A stretch of DNA of 64,000 nucleotides from Qipengyuania vesicularis. Its GTDB lineage: Bacteria > Pseudomonadota > Alphaproteobacteria > Sphingomonadales > Sphingomonadaceae. The notes beneath the pieces are model-generated. The model was not told the origin of the DNA. It ran no database searches and saw only the letters and a list, made by a program, of their open reading frames with translations. The stretch covers positions 1-64,000 of the forward strand of contig NZ_JAIGNJ010000003.1 in assembly GCF_019711415.1 (NCBI RefSeq). The letters run 5' to 3'. Of the stretch, positions 50,118 through 57,757 are shown in pieces. Made by a program: the position numbers and the translations under genes. Numbering within the stretch: the stretch's first letter is position 1; each line of letters begins with the position of its first letter.

Positions 50118-50551
50118 ATCGGGTGTTCGACCACGTTGATCGATGGCTTGTTCTTGAACAGCCAGCCGGAGAAGACCCGGCGGAAATCGCTCTCGCTGCC
50201 ACGCTCACGCACCAGGACCTGGACGAAGGCGCCCTCCTCCTTGTCGAACTCCCAAGGCGCGGTTCGCTCGCAAGCCCGCAGTCGCACGATCACATCGCCG
50301 ATACGGCGCTGTTCGCCCGGCTTGAGTTCGAGTTCCTGGGTGAGGTTGTTGCGCTTGTTGAGCACGCCGATCGTCGCAACGCGCTCTTCCATGGGCGTTC
50401 CGATTCCCGCCTCGTCCCCCACAATCCGGGGTAGCTCGACATTCTCGAGCTCTTCTGGAATTTCGGTCTGGATCGGCTCCGGCGCCGGCGGATCGTCGGA
50501 ACAGGCGGCCAGCAGCGCCAGTGAGGACAGGAGCGCGCCGGCCCGGATCAT
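50066..50551 (-). CDS. DUF2155 lipoprotein
   Basis: A 161-residue predicted lipoprotein: signal peptide with lipobox LAAC (Cys about 17), then a Pro/Glu-rich linker and a DUF2155 domain (about 60-160) with a CERTAPWEFDKEEGAFVQV segment and WLFKNKPSINVVEHPIYDVWVKSC at the C terminus. It is the last gene of a RecX-DUF192-NDUFA12-DUF2155 run on the minus strand, starting 2 bases after NDUFA12. The function is unknown; a role in envelope assembly is only a guess. Confidence 0.8.
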   Translation of the reverse strand: MIRAGALLSSLALLAACSDDPPAPEPIQTEIPEELENVELPRIVGDEAGIGTPMEERVATIGVLNKRNNLTQELELKPGEQRRIGDVIVRLRACERTAPWEFDKEEGAFVQVLVRERGSESDFRRVFSGWLFKNKPSINVVEHPIYDVWVKSCAMEFPGEE

Positions 50552-50553
50552 GG

Positions 50554-50949
50554 TCAGGCGTCCGGCGACCAGGCTTCGTAATCGCCGACCGCTGCTGCCC
50601 GCTTGCCGCCTCTCTCGAGCGCGCCCTGCGGGCGATAGGCGGCAGCAGTCCCCGTGGCATTGGGCGTGTAATCCGCTTCCCAGATGCGCGCTGGCGGAAG
50701 ATTGCTTTCGGGAACGTCGTCGAAGGCGCCGTGTAGCCAGCCATGCCATTCGCTTGGCACGCGGCTCGCATCATTGGCGCCTTCATAGATTACCCAGCGG
50801 CGTTCGCGCTGGTCCTTCTTGGGCCTGGAGCGAAAATAGGCATTGCCCTGCGCATCGGTGCCGACCTGTTCGCCATTGCGCCAGCTCCAGAGGTGCGTGC
50901 CGATGGTCGCACCGTTCCACCATGTGAAGATTTTTCCGAGGAAGCTCAT
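50554..50949 (-). CDS. NDUFA12-type complex I accessory protein
   Basis: A 131-residue homologue of the mitochondrial complex I accessory subunit NDUFA12 (B17.2). The signature GTHLWSWRNGEQVGTDAQGNAYFRS and RRWVIYEG followed by PSEWHGWLHG is clear. It is a peripheral protein stabilising NADH dehydrogenase in alphaproteobacteria. Start ATG 50949. Confidence 0.92.
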   Translation of the reverse strand: MSFLGKIFTWWNGATIGTHLWSWRNGEQVGTDAQGNAYFRSRPKKDQRERRWVIYEGANDASRVPSEWHGWLHGAFDDVPESNLPPARIWEADYTPNATGTAAAYRPQGALERGGKRAAAVGDYEAWSPDA

Positions 50950-50989
50950 GGCCGCGCGCCTAGCCGATTCGAGCGCCCTCGCCAAGCAC

Positions 50990-51493
50990 CTACCAGCTAA
51001 CCAGATCACCCGGTTCGATACCAAGTTCTTCAGCGCGCCCCCCAGCGATTTCGAGCACCCCGCTGGTGGAGCCGACCGAATAGACCGATTCGAGCGAATA
51101 GGGTTCGGTCATGGCAGCGATATTGAGGATACGACCGTCGACCCCGATGAAAATGATATCGAGCGGGATCGGTGTGTTCTTCATGTAGAAGCTGCGCGCA
51201 GTGGGCGTTTCGCTGGGAAAGATCATCGCCTCGTCGGGGCCCAGTTCGGTGCGGAACATCAGCCCGCGCGCCTGTTCCTCGCGGCTGGCCGCCACTTCGG
51301 CGCGAAAGACGTGGCGTGCTTCGCCGGTATCGACGGTGACTGGGATGATTTCGAGACCCGAAACCGGGTGGGTCGTCGCCTCGCTTGCATCCTCGGTCGG
51401 AGCGGTCGCCCTATCAGCGCCCGCCTGGGGCGAGCAGGCAGCGAGCGCGGCTCCAAGCAGTCCCGCAATCAGTCTCGTGCTTCGGCGACCCAT
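50990..51493 (-). CDS. DUF192-domain lipoprotein
   Basis: A 167-residue exported protein: lipobox LAAC (Cys about 20), an Ala/Thr-rich linker, then the DUF192 beta domain (about 55-165) with the motif RGLMFRTELGPDEAMIFPSETPTARSFYMKNTPIPLDIIFI. DUF192 proteins are periplasmic and of unknown function. It overlaps the 3' end of recX. Confidence 0.85.
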   Translation of the reverse strand: MGRRSTRLIAGLLGAALAACSPQAGADRATAPTEDASEATTHPVSGLEIIPVTVDTGEARHVFRAEVAASREEQARGLMFRTELGPDEAMIFPSETPTARSFYMKNTPIPLDIIFIGVDGRILNIAAMTEPYSLESVYSVGSTSGVLEIAGGRAEELGIEPGDLVSW

Positions 51494-52047
51494 TCTTCCA
51501 GCTCCGTTTCGGTTTTCGCCTCGACAGCGCGCCGGGCGTGGTCGAAGGAATGGCCCGCCCGCACGATCGCCGCAAGCTGCTTCTCGCGCGCCTTGTGTGC
51601 CGCGTCGGGGCTTTCCCCTCGGGGCACGATGCGAAACGGGCCGAAGCGCCGGCGGCGGACATAGGATAGCACGGCCTCGCGCGCCTGCGCCTCGTCGGGC
51701 GAATTGGCCTGCCGCACGTCCTCCGCCAGCCCGTCTGCCCGCAGTGTTTGCTCCACCCTTCGGGCGCCATATCCACGGGCCAGCAATCCGCTCGCCTTCA
51801 TCCGGGCATAGGCCGCGTCGTCGACATAGTTCTTCTCGGCAAACCGGGTTACCAAACCAGCGATATCGGGCTCGCTATCGCCGTCCCAGCCTCGTTCACG
51901 CAGCTTACGCCTGAGGTAGGATTCGAGCTTGCCCGACGATGTCGCGAACCGGGCGACATAATGCAGTGCGAGGTCGTTCAGACGCGTGCGGTCGAGCGGT
52001 TTTGGCGTGCGACGAGTGCGCCGGCGTGTTGCATGACCATCAGTCAT
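51469..52047 (-). CDS. recX: RecX-family regulator of RecA
   Basis: A 192-residue RecX-type protein built of repeated three-helix units (YLRRKLRERGW, FAEKNYVDDAAYARMKASGLLARGYGARRVEQTLRADGL, and a final repeat ending in RRRRFG). RecX binds RecA filaments and limits recombination. It is usually next to recA, but recA is not in this window. Start ATG 52047 is chosen over 52065, with low certainty. Confidence 0.8.
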   Translation of the reverse strand: MTDGHATRRRTRRTPKPLDRTRLNDLALHYVARFATSSGKLESYLRRKLRERGWDGDSEPDIAGLVTRFAEKNYVDDAAYARMKASGLLARGYGARRVEQTLRADGLAEDVRQANSPDEAQAREAVLSYVRRRRFGPFRIVPRGESPDAAHKAREKQLAAIVRAGHSFDHARRAVEAKTETELEEWVAEARD

Positions 52048-52176
52048 CGGCCATATTCGTGCCACAAACCTTATCGAATGGGAAAGATGGATTAAGCACT
52101 GCCAGTGGGAGGGCAGTGCTTAATCGCATGAGGGTCGCCAACAAGGCATTGATTTCAAAAGGTTACAAGAGAAAAT

Positions 52177-53916
52177 ATGACCGACGCCGTTTTGACGCCG
52201 ACGCCGAACGATTGCGATCTGCCTCGCCGCAGGTCGGATTTCGCGACCTTCAATGACGCCATCGATTACGCTGCCCGCAGCAAAAAGGGGCTCAATTTCC
52301 ACGATATGCGCGGCAATCTCGCGCGTCCCTATCCCTATTCCGAGATGCGCGCCGATGCGCTGCAGCTGGCTTACAAGCTCAATGCCTCGGGAATCGGGAA
52401 GGATGATCGCATCGCGCTGGTCGCCGAAACCAGCCCGGAATTCGCGGCCATGTTCTGCGCCTGCGTCTATGCCGGTGCATGGCCAGTCCCGCTTCCCCTG
52501 CCTACCACGTTTGGCGGCAAGGAAAGCTATATCGACCAGCTCTCGGTCCAGCTGCAGAGCAGCGATCCCAAGATGCTGCTCTACCCGAGTGACATCGCCG
52601 AAATGGCCAAGGCCGCGGCAGACAAGCAGGGCTGCGAGGGAATAACCTGGGAAGACTTCGCAGCGCGCGATGGCGAAGAGTGTGAGCTGCCCGAAGCGAA
52701 GCCCGACGACATCAGCTACCTGCAGTATTCCTCGGGCTCTACGCGCTTCCCTACCGGTGTCGCCGTTACTCACGAGGCGCTGCTTCACAATTTGCGCGGC
52801 CATGCGATGGCAACCGACATCGGCCCAAATGATCGCGTGGTGAGCTGGCTGCCGTGGTATCACGACATGGGCCTCGTCGGCTGCTTCCTTTCGCTCATCG
52901 CGAACCAGGTCAGTGCCGATCTCATCCGTACCGAACACTTCGCACGCCGCCCGCTTGCCTGGCTCGACCTCATCAGCCGCAACCAGGGCAATTCGCTCAG
53001 CTATTCGCCGACATTCGGCTACGACATTTGCGCACGTCGCATCTCAAGCCAGAGCCACGTGTCGGAACGCTTCGACCTGTCGCGCTGGCGCACGGCGGGC
53101 AATGGCGCCGACATGATCCGGCCCGACGTGATGCAGAATTTCGTAAACGCCTTTGCCGAGGCGGGCTTCAAGGCCAGCGCCTTCACGCCTAGCTACGGCC
53201 TTGCCGAAGCAACCCTCGCCGTCACCGTGATGCCCCCAGGCGAAGGCATCCGCGTCGAGCTGGTCGAGGAAGAGCGCCTGTCGGGCCGCCCACGCGATAT
53301 CTCCAAGCCCGCGCGTTATCGCGCCATCGTCAATTGCGGAAAGGCCCTACCGGGCATGGAAGTCGAAATCCGCGGCGAAAGCGGCGATGCAAGGGGCGAT
53401 CACCAGATCGGCAAGGTATGGTGCCGCGGCAAGAGCGTCATGCACTCGTATTTCCGTAATGAGGAGGCGACGAACGAATGCCTCGTCGACGGCTGGCTCG
53501 ACACAGGCGACATGGGCTATCTCGCCGATGGCTATTTGTTCATCGTCGGCCGTGCGAAGGACATGATCATCATCAACGGCAAGAACCTCTGGCCGCAGGA
53601 TATCGAATGGGCGGTCGAGCAACTGCCCGGCTTCAATCACGGCGACATCGCAGCCTTCTCGGTCGACACGCCCGATGGTGAGGAAGCGCCTGCGGTGCTG
53701 GTCCATTGCCGCGTTTCGGAGCCCGAAGAACGCCTCAAGCTGCGCGACCAGATCGCCGACAAGGTTCGCGGCGTTACCGGCATGAGCTGCGTGGTCGAAC
53801 TCGTGCCTCCGCGCACACTGCCGCGCACGAGTTCTGGCAAGCTCAGCCGCGCGAAGGCCAAGAGGCTCTACCTCTCGGGCGAAATCCGGCCGATCGAACT
53901 CGAGATGGCCGCCTGA
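52177..53916 (+). CDS. Fatty acyl-AMP ligase (FAAL)
   Basis: A 579-residue adenylate-forming enzyme activating fatty acids to acyl-AMP. The P-loop-like motif is YLQYSSGSTRFPTGVAVTHEA (about residues 184-204). Others are SWLPWYHDMGLVG, TPSYGLAEATLAVT, and the ribose-binding DTGDMGYLADGYLFIVGRAKDMIIINGKN (about 446-474). The C-terminal RTSSGKLSRAKAK carries a possible catalytic Lys. The FAAL/FadD-like class usually hands acyl-AMP to a PKS or carrier protein. No PKS/NRPS or acyl carrier gene adjoins, so this is a stand-alone FAAL. Confidence 0.88.
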   Translation: MTDAVLTPTPNDCDLPRRRSDFATFNDAIDYAARSKKGLNFHDMRGNLARPYPYSEMRADALQLAYKLNASGIGKDDRIALVAETSPEFAAMFCACVYAGAWPVPLPLPTTFGGKESYIDQLSVQLQSSDPKMLLYPSDIAEMAKAAADKQGCEGITWEDFAARDGEECELPEAKPDDISYLQYSSGSTRFPTGVAVTHEALLHNLRGHAMATDIGPNDRVVSWLPWYHDMGLVGCFLSLIANQVSADLIRTEHFARRPLAWLDLISRNQGNSLSYSPTFGYDICARRISSQSHVSERFDLSRWRTAGNGADMIRPDVMQNFVNAFAEAGFKASAFTPSYGLAEATLAVTVMPPGEGIRVELVEEERLSGRPRDISKPARYRAIVNCGKALPGMEVEIRGESGDARGDHQIGKVWCRGKSVMHSYFRNEEATNECLVDGWLDTGDMGYLADGYLFIVGRAKDMIIINGKNLWPQDIEWAVEQLPGFNHGDIAAFSVDTPDGEEAPAVLVHCRVSEPEERLKLRDQIADKVRGVTGMSCVVELVPPRTLPRTSSGKLSRAKAKRLYLSGEIRPIELEMAA

Positions 53917-53920
53917 CCGA

Positions 53921-54622
53921 ATGGACCGCAGGATAGGGCACCGCTTCTATCTTGCTACGGGGATTTACGTCTTCGTCCTCGGTGCGGTCGGCTTCGCACG
54001 CAATTTCTACCTGCGTCCCTTCGGATCGGAGCCGCTTGCCGACGCGGGTCCAATCTATGCCGGATCAATCCTTCACGGGCTCGTCTGCACCGCCTGGATG
54101 GCTCTCGCTGTCTGGCAGCCATGGCTGGTCATGCGAGGCAAGACCGCCCTTCACCGCAAGACAGGACGCTGGGGTGCGGTAGTTGCAATCCTGCTGATCG
54201 TAACCGGCCTGGTTGTGACATGGAGCCAGGCGGTTCGCTTTGCCGCTACGGGAGAGACGCCCGGTTTCGTCATCGTGCCATTGGGAACGCTGGCAATGTT
54301 TGCGCTGGCCTTCGGGCTAGCGATTCATTTTCGCAAGCGCCCCGAGTATCATAAACGCTGGATAGTTGTGGCCCATTGCACATTGTTGGCTCCGCCCGCG
54401 GCCCGTGCCCTGGTAACTTTCGAAATCCCGCCTGTTCCCCTGATCATCTTGCTGATCAGCTTTCCGCTGCTTGTGGGATTGCTACTCGATATCTGGAAAC
54501 GGCGCGCCGTACCGTGGATTTACCTGATTGGTATCTTCCTGGTCGTGGTTGTCGGAGGCGTCAGGCAACAGATGGTCAACGAACCCGCCTGGATTGTACT
54601 GGTAGAGCGCGTTCTGACCTAG
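53921..54622 (+). CDS. Hypothetical integral membrane protein
   Basis: A 233-residue protein with about six hydrophobic helices (near 10-27, 45-65, 85-105, 115-135, 150-165 and 175-230). HGLVCTAWMALAVWQPWLVM and LHRKTGRWGAVVA resemble DUF2306-like or cytochrome-b561-like small membrane proteins, with His residues at HGL, LHRK and EYHKRW that could bind heme. Assignment is not firm. It starts 4 bases after the acyl-AMP ligase, so the pair are co-transcribed. Confidence 0.6.
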   Translation: MDRRIGHRFYLATGIYVFVLGAVGFARNFYLRPFGSEPLADAGPIYAGSILHGLVCTAWMALAVWQPWLVMRGKTALHRKTGRWGAVVAILLIVTGLVVTWSQAVRFAATGETPGFVIVPLGTLAMFALAFGLAIHFRKRPEYHKRWIVVAHCTLLAPPAARALVTFEIPPVPLIILLISFPLLVGLLLDIWKRRAVPWIYLIGIFLVVVVGGVRQQMVNEPAWIVLVERVLT

Positions 54623-54656
54623 GCGTCTCTTCCGCATTCTCGCGGTCCTGATATGC

Positions 54657-54673
54657 CGTTGCGACTTGCAACG
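54657..54673. promoter_or_regulatory. Palindrome CGTTGC-N5-GCAACG
   Basis: A 17-base perfect inverted repeat, CGTTGC (54657-54662) and GCAACG (54668-54673), in the 109-base gap before the TelA-like gene. It could be an operator or a small hairpin. No T-run follows, so a terminator is unlikely. Confidence 0.4.
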
Positions 54674-54731
54674 CCTGTCTTAGATACCTAATACAGAAGA
54701 TAAGGTTCTCACGGAGGTCTGCTGAAATATC

Positions 54732-55982
54732 ATGAGTGACGAAACGCCCAAGGCCGAAGCTGCGCCCGCACCTGCGAAGGCTGCGCCCACCACCACGGCG
54801 GCCCCGCCCGAATTCGACCTCACCCCGCCCGATCCGGTTCCTGCCGTTGCGCCCGAAAAGGCCGCGGGCCTGGTGCCCGTTTCGGAAGAGGTGAAGAGCA
54901 AGCTGGAAAGCAAGGTCGACGGTTTCGTCGAGGACCTAATTGCGCAGGATGCCAATTCGCCGGAGTTCGGCAAGAAGGTCGACCAGCTGACCAATATGGG
55001 CCGCAAGGAAATCATGGCGGCGGCGGGCATGTCGAACCGCTTCCTCGACCGTCCCGTGCGCGCGATGGACAAGGATGAGGGCGTCGGTGCCAACCTTGCC
55101 GAACTGCGCCGCGTGGTGGAAGACCTCGATCCGGGCAAGCGCGGCAAGCTGTCGGGCACGCGCAAGATCCTCGGCATCATTCCCTTCGGGAACAAGCTAA
55201 CGAACTATTTCCGCAGCTACCAGAGCGCGCAGACCCACATCCAGTCGATCCTCGGCAATCTTGCCAGCGGCAAGGACGAGCTGATCATGGACAATGCCGC
55301 GATCGACGTCGAACGGCAGAAGCTGTGGGAGGCGATGGGCAATCTGGAACAGATGATTCACATCTCGAACACACTCGACGGCAAGCTGGAAGAGAAGGCC
55401 GCCGAACTCGATGCGACCGATCCGGCCAAGGCCAAGGCCGTGCGCGAGACGGCGCTGTTCTACGTCCGCCAGCGCACGCAGGACCTGCTCACCCAGATGG
55501 CGGTGAGCGTGCAGGGCTATCTCGCTCTCGATCTCGTCAAGAAGAACAATGTCGAGCTGGTAAAGGGCGTCGACCGAGCCAGCACCACCACCGTTGGCGC
55601 ACTGCGCACCGCTGTGACCGTGGCCGAGGCAATGACAAACCAGCGCCTCGTGCTGGGCCAGATCACCGCTCTGAACGACACCACCGCCGGCATCATCGAC
55701 AGCACAAGCACCATGCTGCGCGACCAGACGGGCAAGATCCACGAGCAGGCCGCCGCCAGCACGATCCCGCTGGAGACGCTGCAGCGTGCTTTCCAGAACA
55801 TCTACGACACCATGGACGAAGTCGACGCATTCAAAGTCCGTGCGCTGGAAAGCATGAAGCAGACGGTCACCGTGCTGTCCGACGAGGTGGAGAAGTCCAA
55901 GGGTTATATCGCCCGCGCCGAAGGCCAGGCACAGGCCCAGAAGCAGGTCGCCGAAAGCAGCCTGCTGAGCATCGAGGGCTAG
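54732..55982 (+). CDS. Toxic anion resistance protein, TelA family
   Basis: A 416-residue helical protein of the TelA family. The N-terminal Pro/Ala-rich region (about 1-50) is low complexity. The core shows SNRFLDRPVRAM, LSGTRKILGIIPFGNKLTNYFRSYQSAQTHIQSIL and long coiled regions to the C terminus. TelA proteins were found through tellurite resistance but act more broadly in envelope stress and toxic anion tolerance. ATG 54732 follows ACGGAGG. It overlaps no neighbour but precedes an XpaC-like gene by 4 bases. Confidence 0.85.
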   Translation: MSDETPKAEAAPAPAKAAPTTTAAPPEFDLTPPDPVPAVAPEKAAGLVPVSEEVKSKLESKVDGFVEDLIAQDANSPEFGKKVDQLTNMGRKEIMAAAGMSNRFLDRPVRAMDKDEGVGANLAELRRVVEDLDPGKRGKLSGTRKILGIIPFGNKLTNYFRSYQSAQTHIQSILGNLASGKDELIMDNAAIDVERQKLWEAMGNLEQMIHISNTLDGKLEEKAAELDATDPAKAKAVRETALFYVRQRTQDLLTQMAVSVQGYLALDLVKKNNVELVKGVDRASTTTVGALRTAVTVAEAMTNQRLVLGQITALNDTTAGIIDSTSTMLRDQTGKIHEQAAASTIPLETLQRAFQNIYDTMDEVDAFKVRALESMKQTVTVLSDEVEKSKGYIARAEGQAQAQKQVAESSLLSIEG

Positions 55983-55986
55983 GACA

Positions 55987-56745
55987 TTGGGCGACCTCAC
56001 CCGCGACAGCGACCGGATCATGGACGAGGCGCGCCGCGTACGCGACGACAATCGCACTGGCGGACGTCACCGCCGCGAGGGCTCGATCGGAGCGGGCTCC
56101 GCCAAGATCAAGCAGGGCCTGTGGATCAAGCGTATCCGCAATATCGTGATCGCGCTGTTCGGCATCTGGGTTGCCACTGGCGTCGCCGGCCTGATCCTCA
56201 ACGGGATCGGCTTTGCGGGCGTGATGGCGCTGATTGTCGCAAGCGTCATCGCCGTGGCCGTGCTTGGCAATTATCCCAAGCTCAAGACCCCGCGCCGCGA
56301 GAGCTTGAACAAGGGCAATGTCCAGCAGATGGTCGGCCGCACCGAACTATGGCTCGAAAGCCAGCGGCCTGCCTTGCCCCCGCCCGCTGCCAAGATCGTG
56401 AGCGACATGGGCGTACAGCTCGACGCGCTCGGCCTGCAGCTGGAAGGCGTGGACCAGAACCATCCCAAGGCGCGCGAGGTGCGCAGCCTCGTGGGCGAGC
56501 AACTGCCCGGCATGATCGATAGCTATCGCAAGATTCCGTCCCACCTGCGCAGCGAGCAAAGAGCAGGTGCGACGCCCGACGAGCAGCTGACCGACAGCCT
56601 TGGCAAGATCAGCAGCGAAATCGATTCGATCACTCGCCAGCTCGCCGAAGGGTCGCTCGATGACCTCGCGATCAAGCACCGTTACCTCGATTACAAATTC
56701 GGAGAAGGTGCACAGACCGCTCCCGAACTGGAGAACAAGAGCTGA
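55987..56745 (+). CDS. XpaC/5-bromo-4-chloroindolyl-like membrane partner of TelA
   Basis: A 252-residue protein with two transmembrane helices (about 50-70 and 75-95) and a C-terminal cytoplasmic helical region. The position right after telA, its size and the predicted topology fit XpaC-type partners. The start is TTG 55987 with a GAGGGCTAGGACA upstream; ATG 56020 is the alternative. Its stop overlaps the start of the PHA-granule-type gene. Confidence 0.65.
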   Translation: MGDLTRDSDRIMDEARRVRDDNRTGGRHRREGSIGAGSAKIKQGLWIKRIRNIVIALFGIWVATGVAGLILNGIGFAGVMALIVASVIAVAVLGNYPKLKTPRRESLNKGNVQQMVGRTELWLESQRPALPPPAAKIVSDMGVQLDALGLQLEGVDQNHPKAREVRSLVGEQLPGMIDSYRKIPSHLRSEQRAGATPDEQLTDSLGKISSEIDSITRQLAEGSLDDLAIKHRYLDYKFGEGAQTAPELENKS

Positions 56746-57047
56746 TGCGTGTCCCCCTGCCCCACAACCTCGGCAAGGAAGAAGTCCGCCGCCGCCTGCG
56801 CGAACGCAGCCACGAGATCGGCGATGCGATCCCCGGCGGCATGGCCCAGGTCACGACCAGCTGGCCCAACGAGGACTGCATGGCGCTCGGCATCGATGCC
56901 ATGGGCAATCGGATCGGCGCGCAGGTACTGATCGAGGAAACGCAGGTGATTTTCGAGGTCGATCTGCCCGCGGCCCTGTCTTTCGTCGAGCCGATGATCG
57001 CGGGTGCGATCCGCAAGAAGGGCCAGAAGTTGCTCGAAGCCAAGTAA
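56745..57047 (+). CDS. PHA-granule-associated protein (polyhydroxyalkanoic acid system family)
   Basis: A 100-residue protein of the PHA_gran_rgn family with PLPHNLGKEEVRRRLRERSHEIGD and IGAQVLIEETQVIFEVDLP. Such proteins occur near PHA genes and have no proven function. Here it lies in the telA operon rather than with phaC, overlapping the XpaC-like stop (TGATG). Confidence 0.75.
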   Translation: MRVPLPHNLGKEEVRRRLRERSHEIGDAIPGGMAQVTTSWPNEDCMALGIDAMGNRIGAQVLIEETQVIFEVDLPAALSFVEPMIAGAIRKKGQKLLEAK

Positions 57048-57105
57048 GGCGTTTCGCGCGCGGCCAGCCTTCCCCCCGGGCGACACAGGTTTTTTCTATT
57101 GCCGC

Positions 57106-57130
57106 GGAACCATATTGCGGTTCAAGCGCT
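57106..57130 (+). promoter_or_regulatory. Weak EcfG-like promoter upstream of heme oxygenase
   Basis: GGAAC (57106-57110), 16-base spacer, CGCT (57127-57130), one mismatch to the EcfG consensus, 76 bases before the heme oxygenase start. It hints at stress-linked phytochrome expression. Confidence 0.3.
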
Positions 57131-57205
57131 TAGGATAACGCAAAAAAATCGGGTTTCGTTCGGACGCAGCCAGCTGGACCCGACCCTTGAACATGCAATG
57201 CCAGG

Positions 57206-57757
57206 ATGGGGGTCCGGGAATTGAGAGAGCAGTTGAGGCAGGCGACCGCGCTAACTCACTCGCGCATGGACGAAGCCGTGGGCCAATGGCCTCTGTCATC
57301 GAACCGCGACTACGCGGCTTTCCTGATGGCACAGTTCGAGGCACGGTCCTGCCTCGATGCAGCATTTCGCCGGCAGCCCCCTGCGATGATCGAGGCTCCA
57401 CCAGCCCAGACCAGCCTGATCGCCCATGACCTCGGCGAACTCGGATTTGCTGCACCAACGGTTTCCCGCGATTTCTCGCTCGATGATCCCTACGCCGCAT
57501 TGGGCGCCGCATGGGCCATCTCCGGCTCCTCGCTCGGCAATCGCACTCTCCTCGTCCGGCGCCGCAAGGCCGGGCTATCAGGCGCGGAGCGGTTTCTCTC
57601 CGATTCCTGCCTCCCAAGCTATTTTCGAGAGTTGCTAAGCGTACTCGCTCGACCGCATCGCCCTGAGGAATTGGCGGCGGCTGTCACTGGAGCAGAGGCC
57701 GCTTTCAACATCTTCGAAGAGGCATTCGCCCAACCACACATGGAAGCAGCCGCATGA
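57206..57757 (+). CDS. bphO: Biliverdin-producing heme oxygenase
   Basis: A 183-residue heme oxygenase. The proximal His is H18 in LRQATALTHSRMDEAV. The distal helix is Gly-rich, as GAAWAISGSSLGNRTLL. It makes biliverdin, the chromophore for the bacteriophytochrome encoded next. The 3' end overlaps the phytochrome ATG (ATGA), so the two are translationally coupled. Confidence 0.88.
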   Translation: MGVRELREQLRQATALTHSRMDEAVGQWPLSSNRDYAAFLMAQFEARSCLDAAFRRQPPAMIEAPPAQTSLIAHDLGELGFAAPTVSRDFSLDDPYAALGAAWAISGSSLGNRTLLVRRRKAGLSGAERFLSDSCLPSYFRELLSVLARPHRPEELAAAVTGAEAAFNIFEEAFAQPHMEAAA

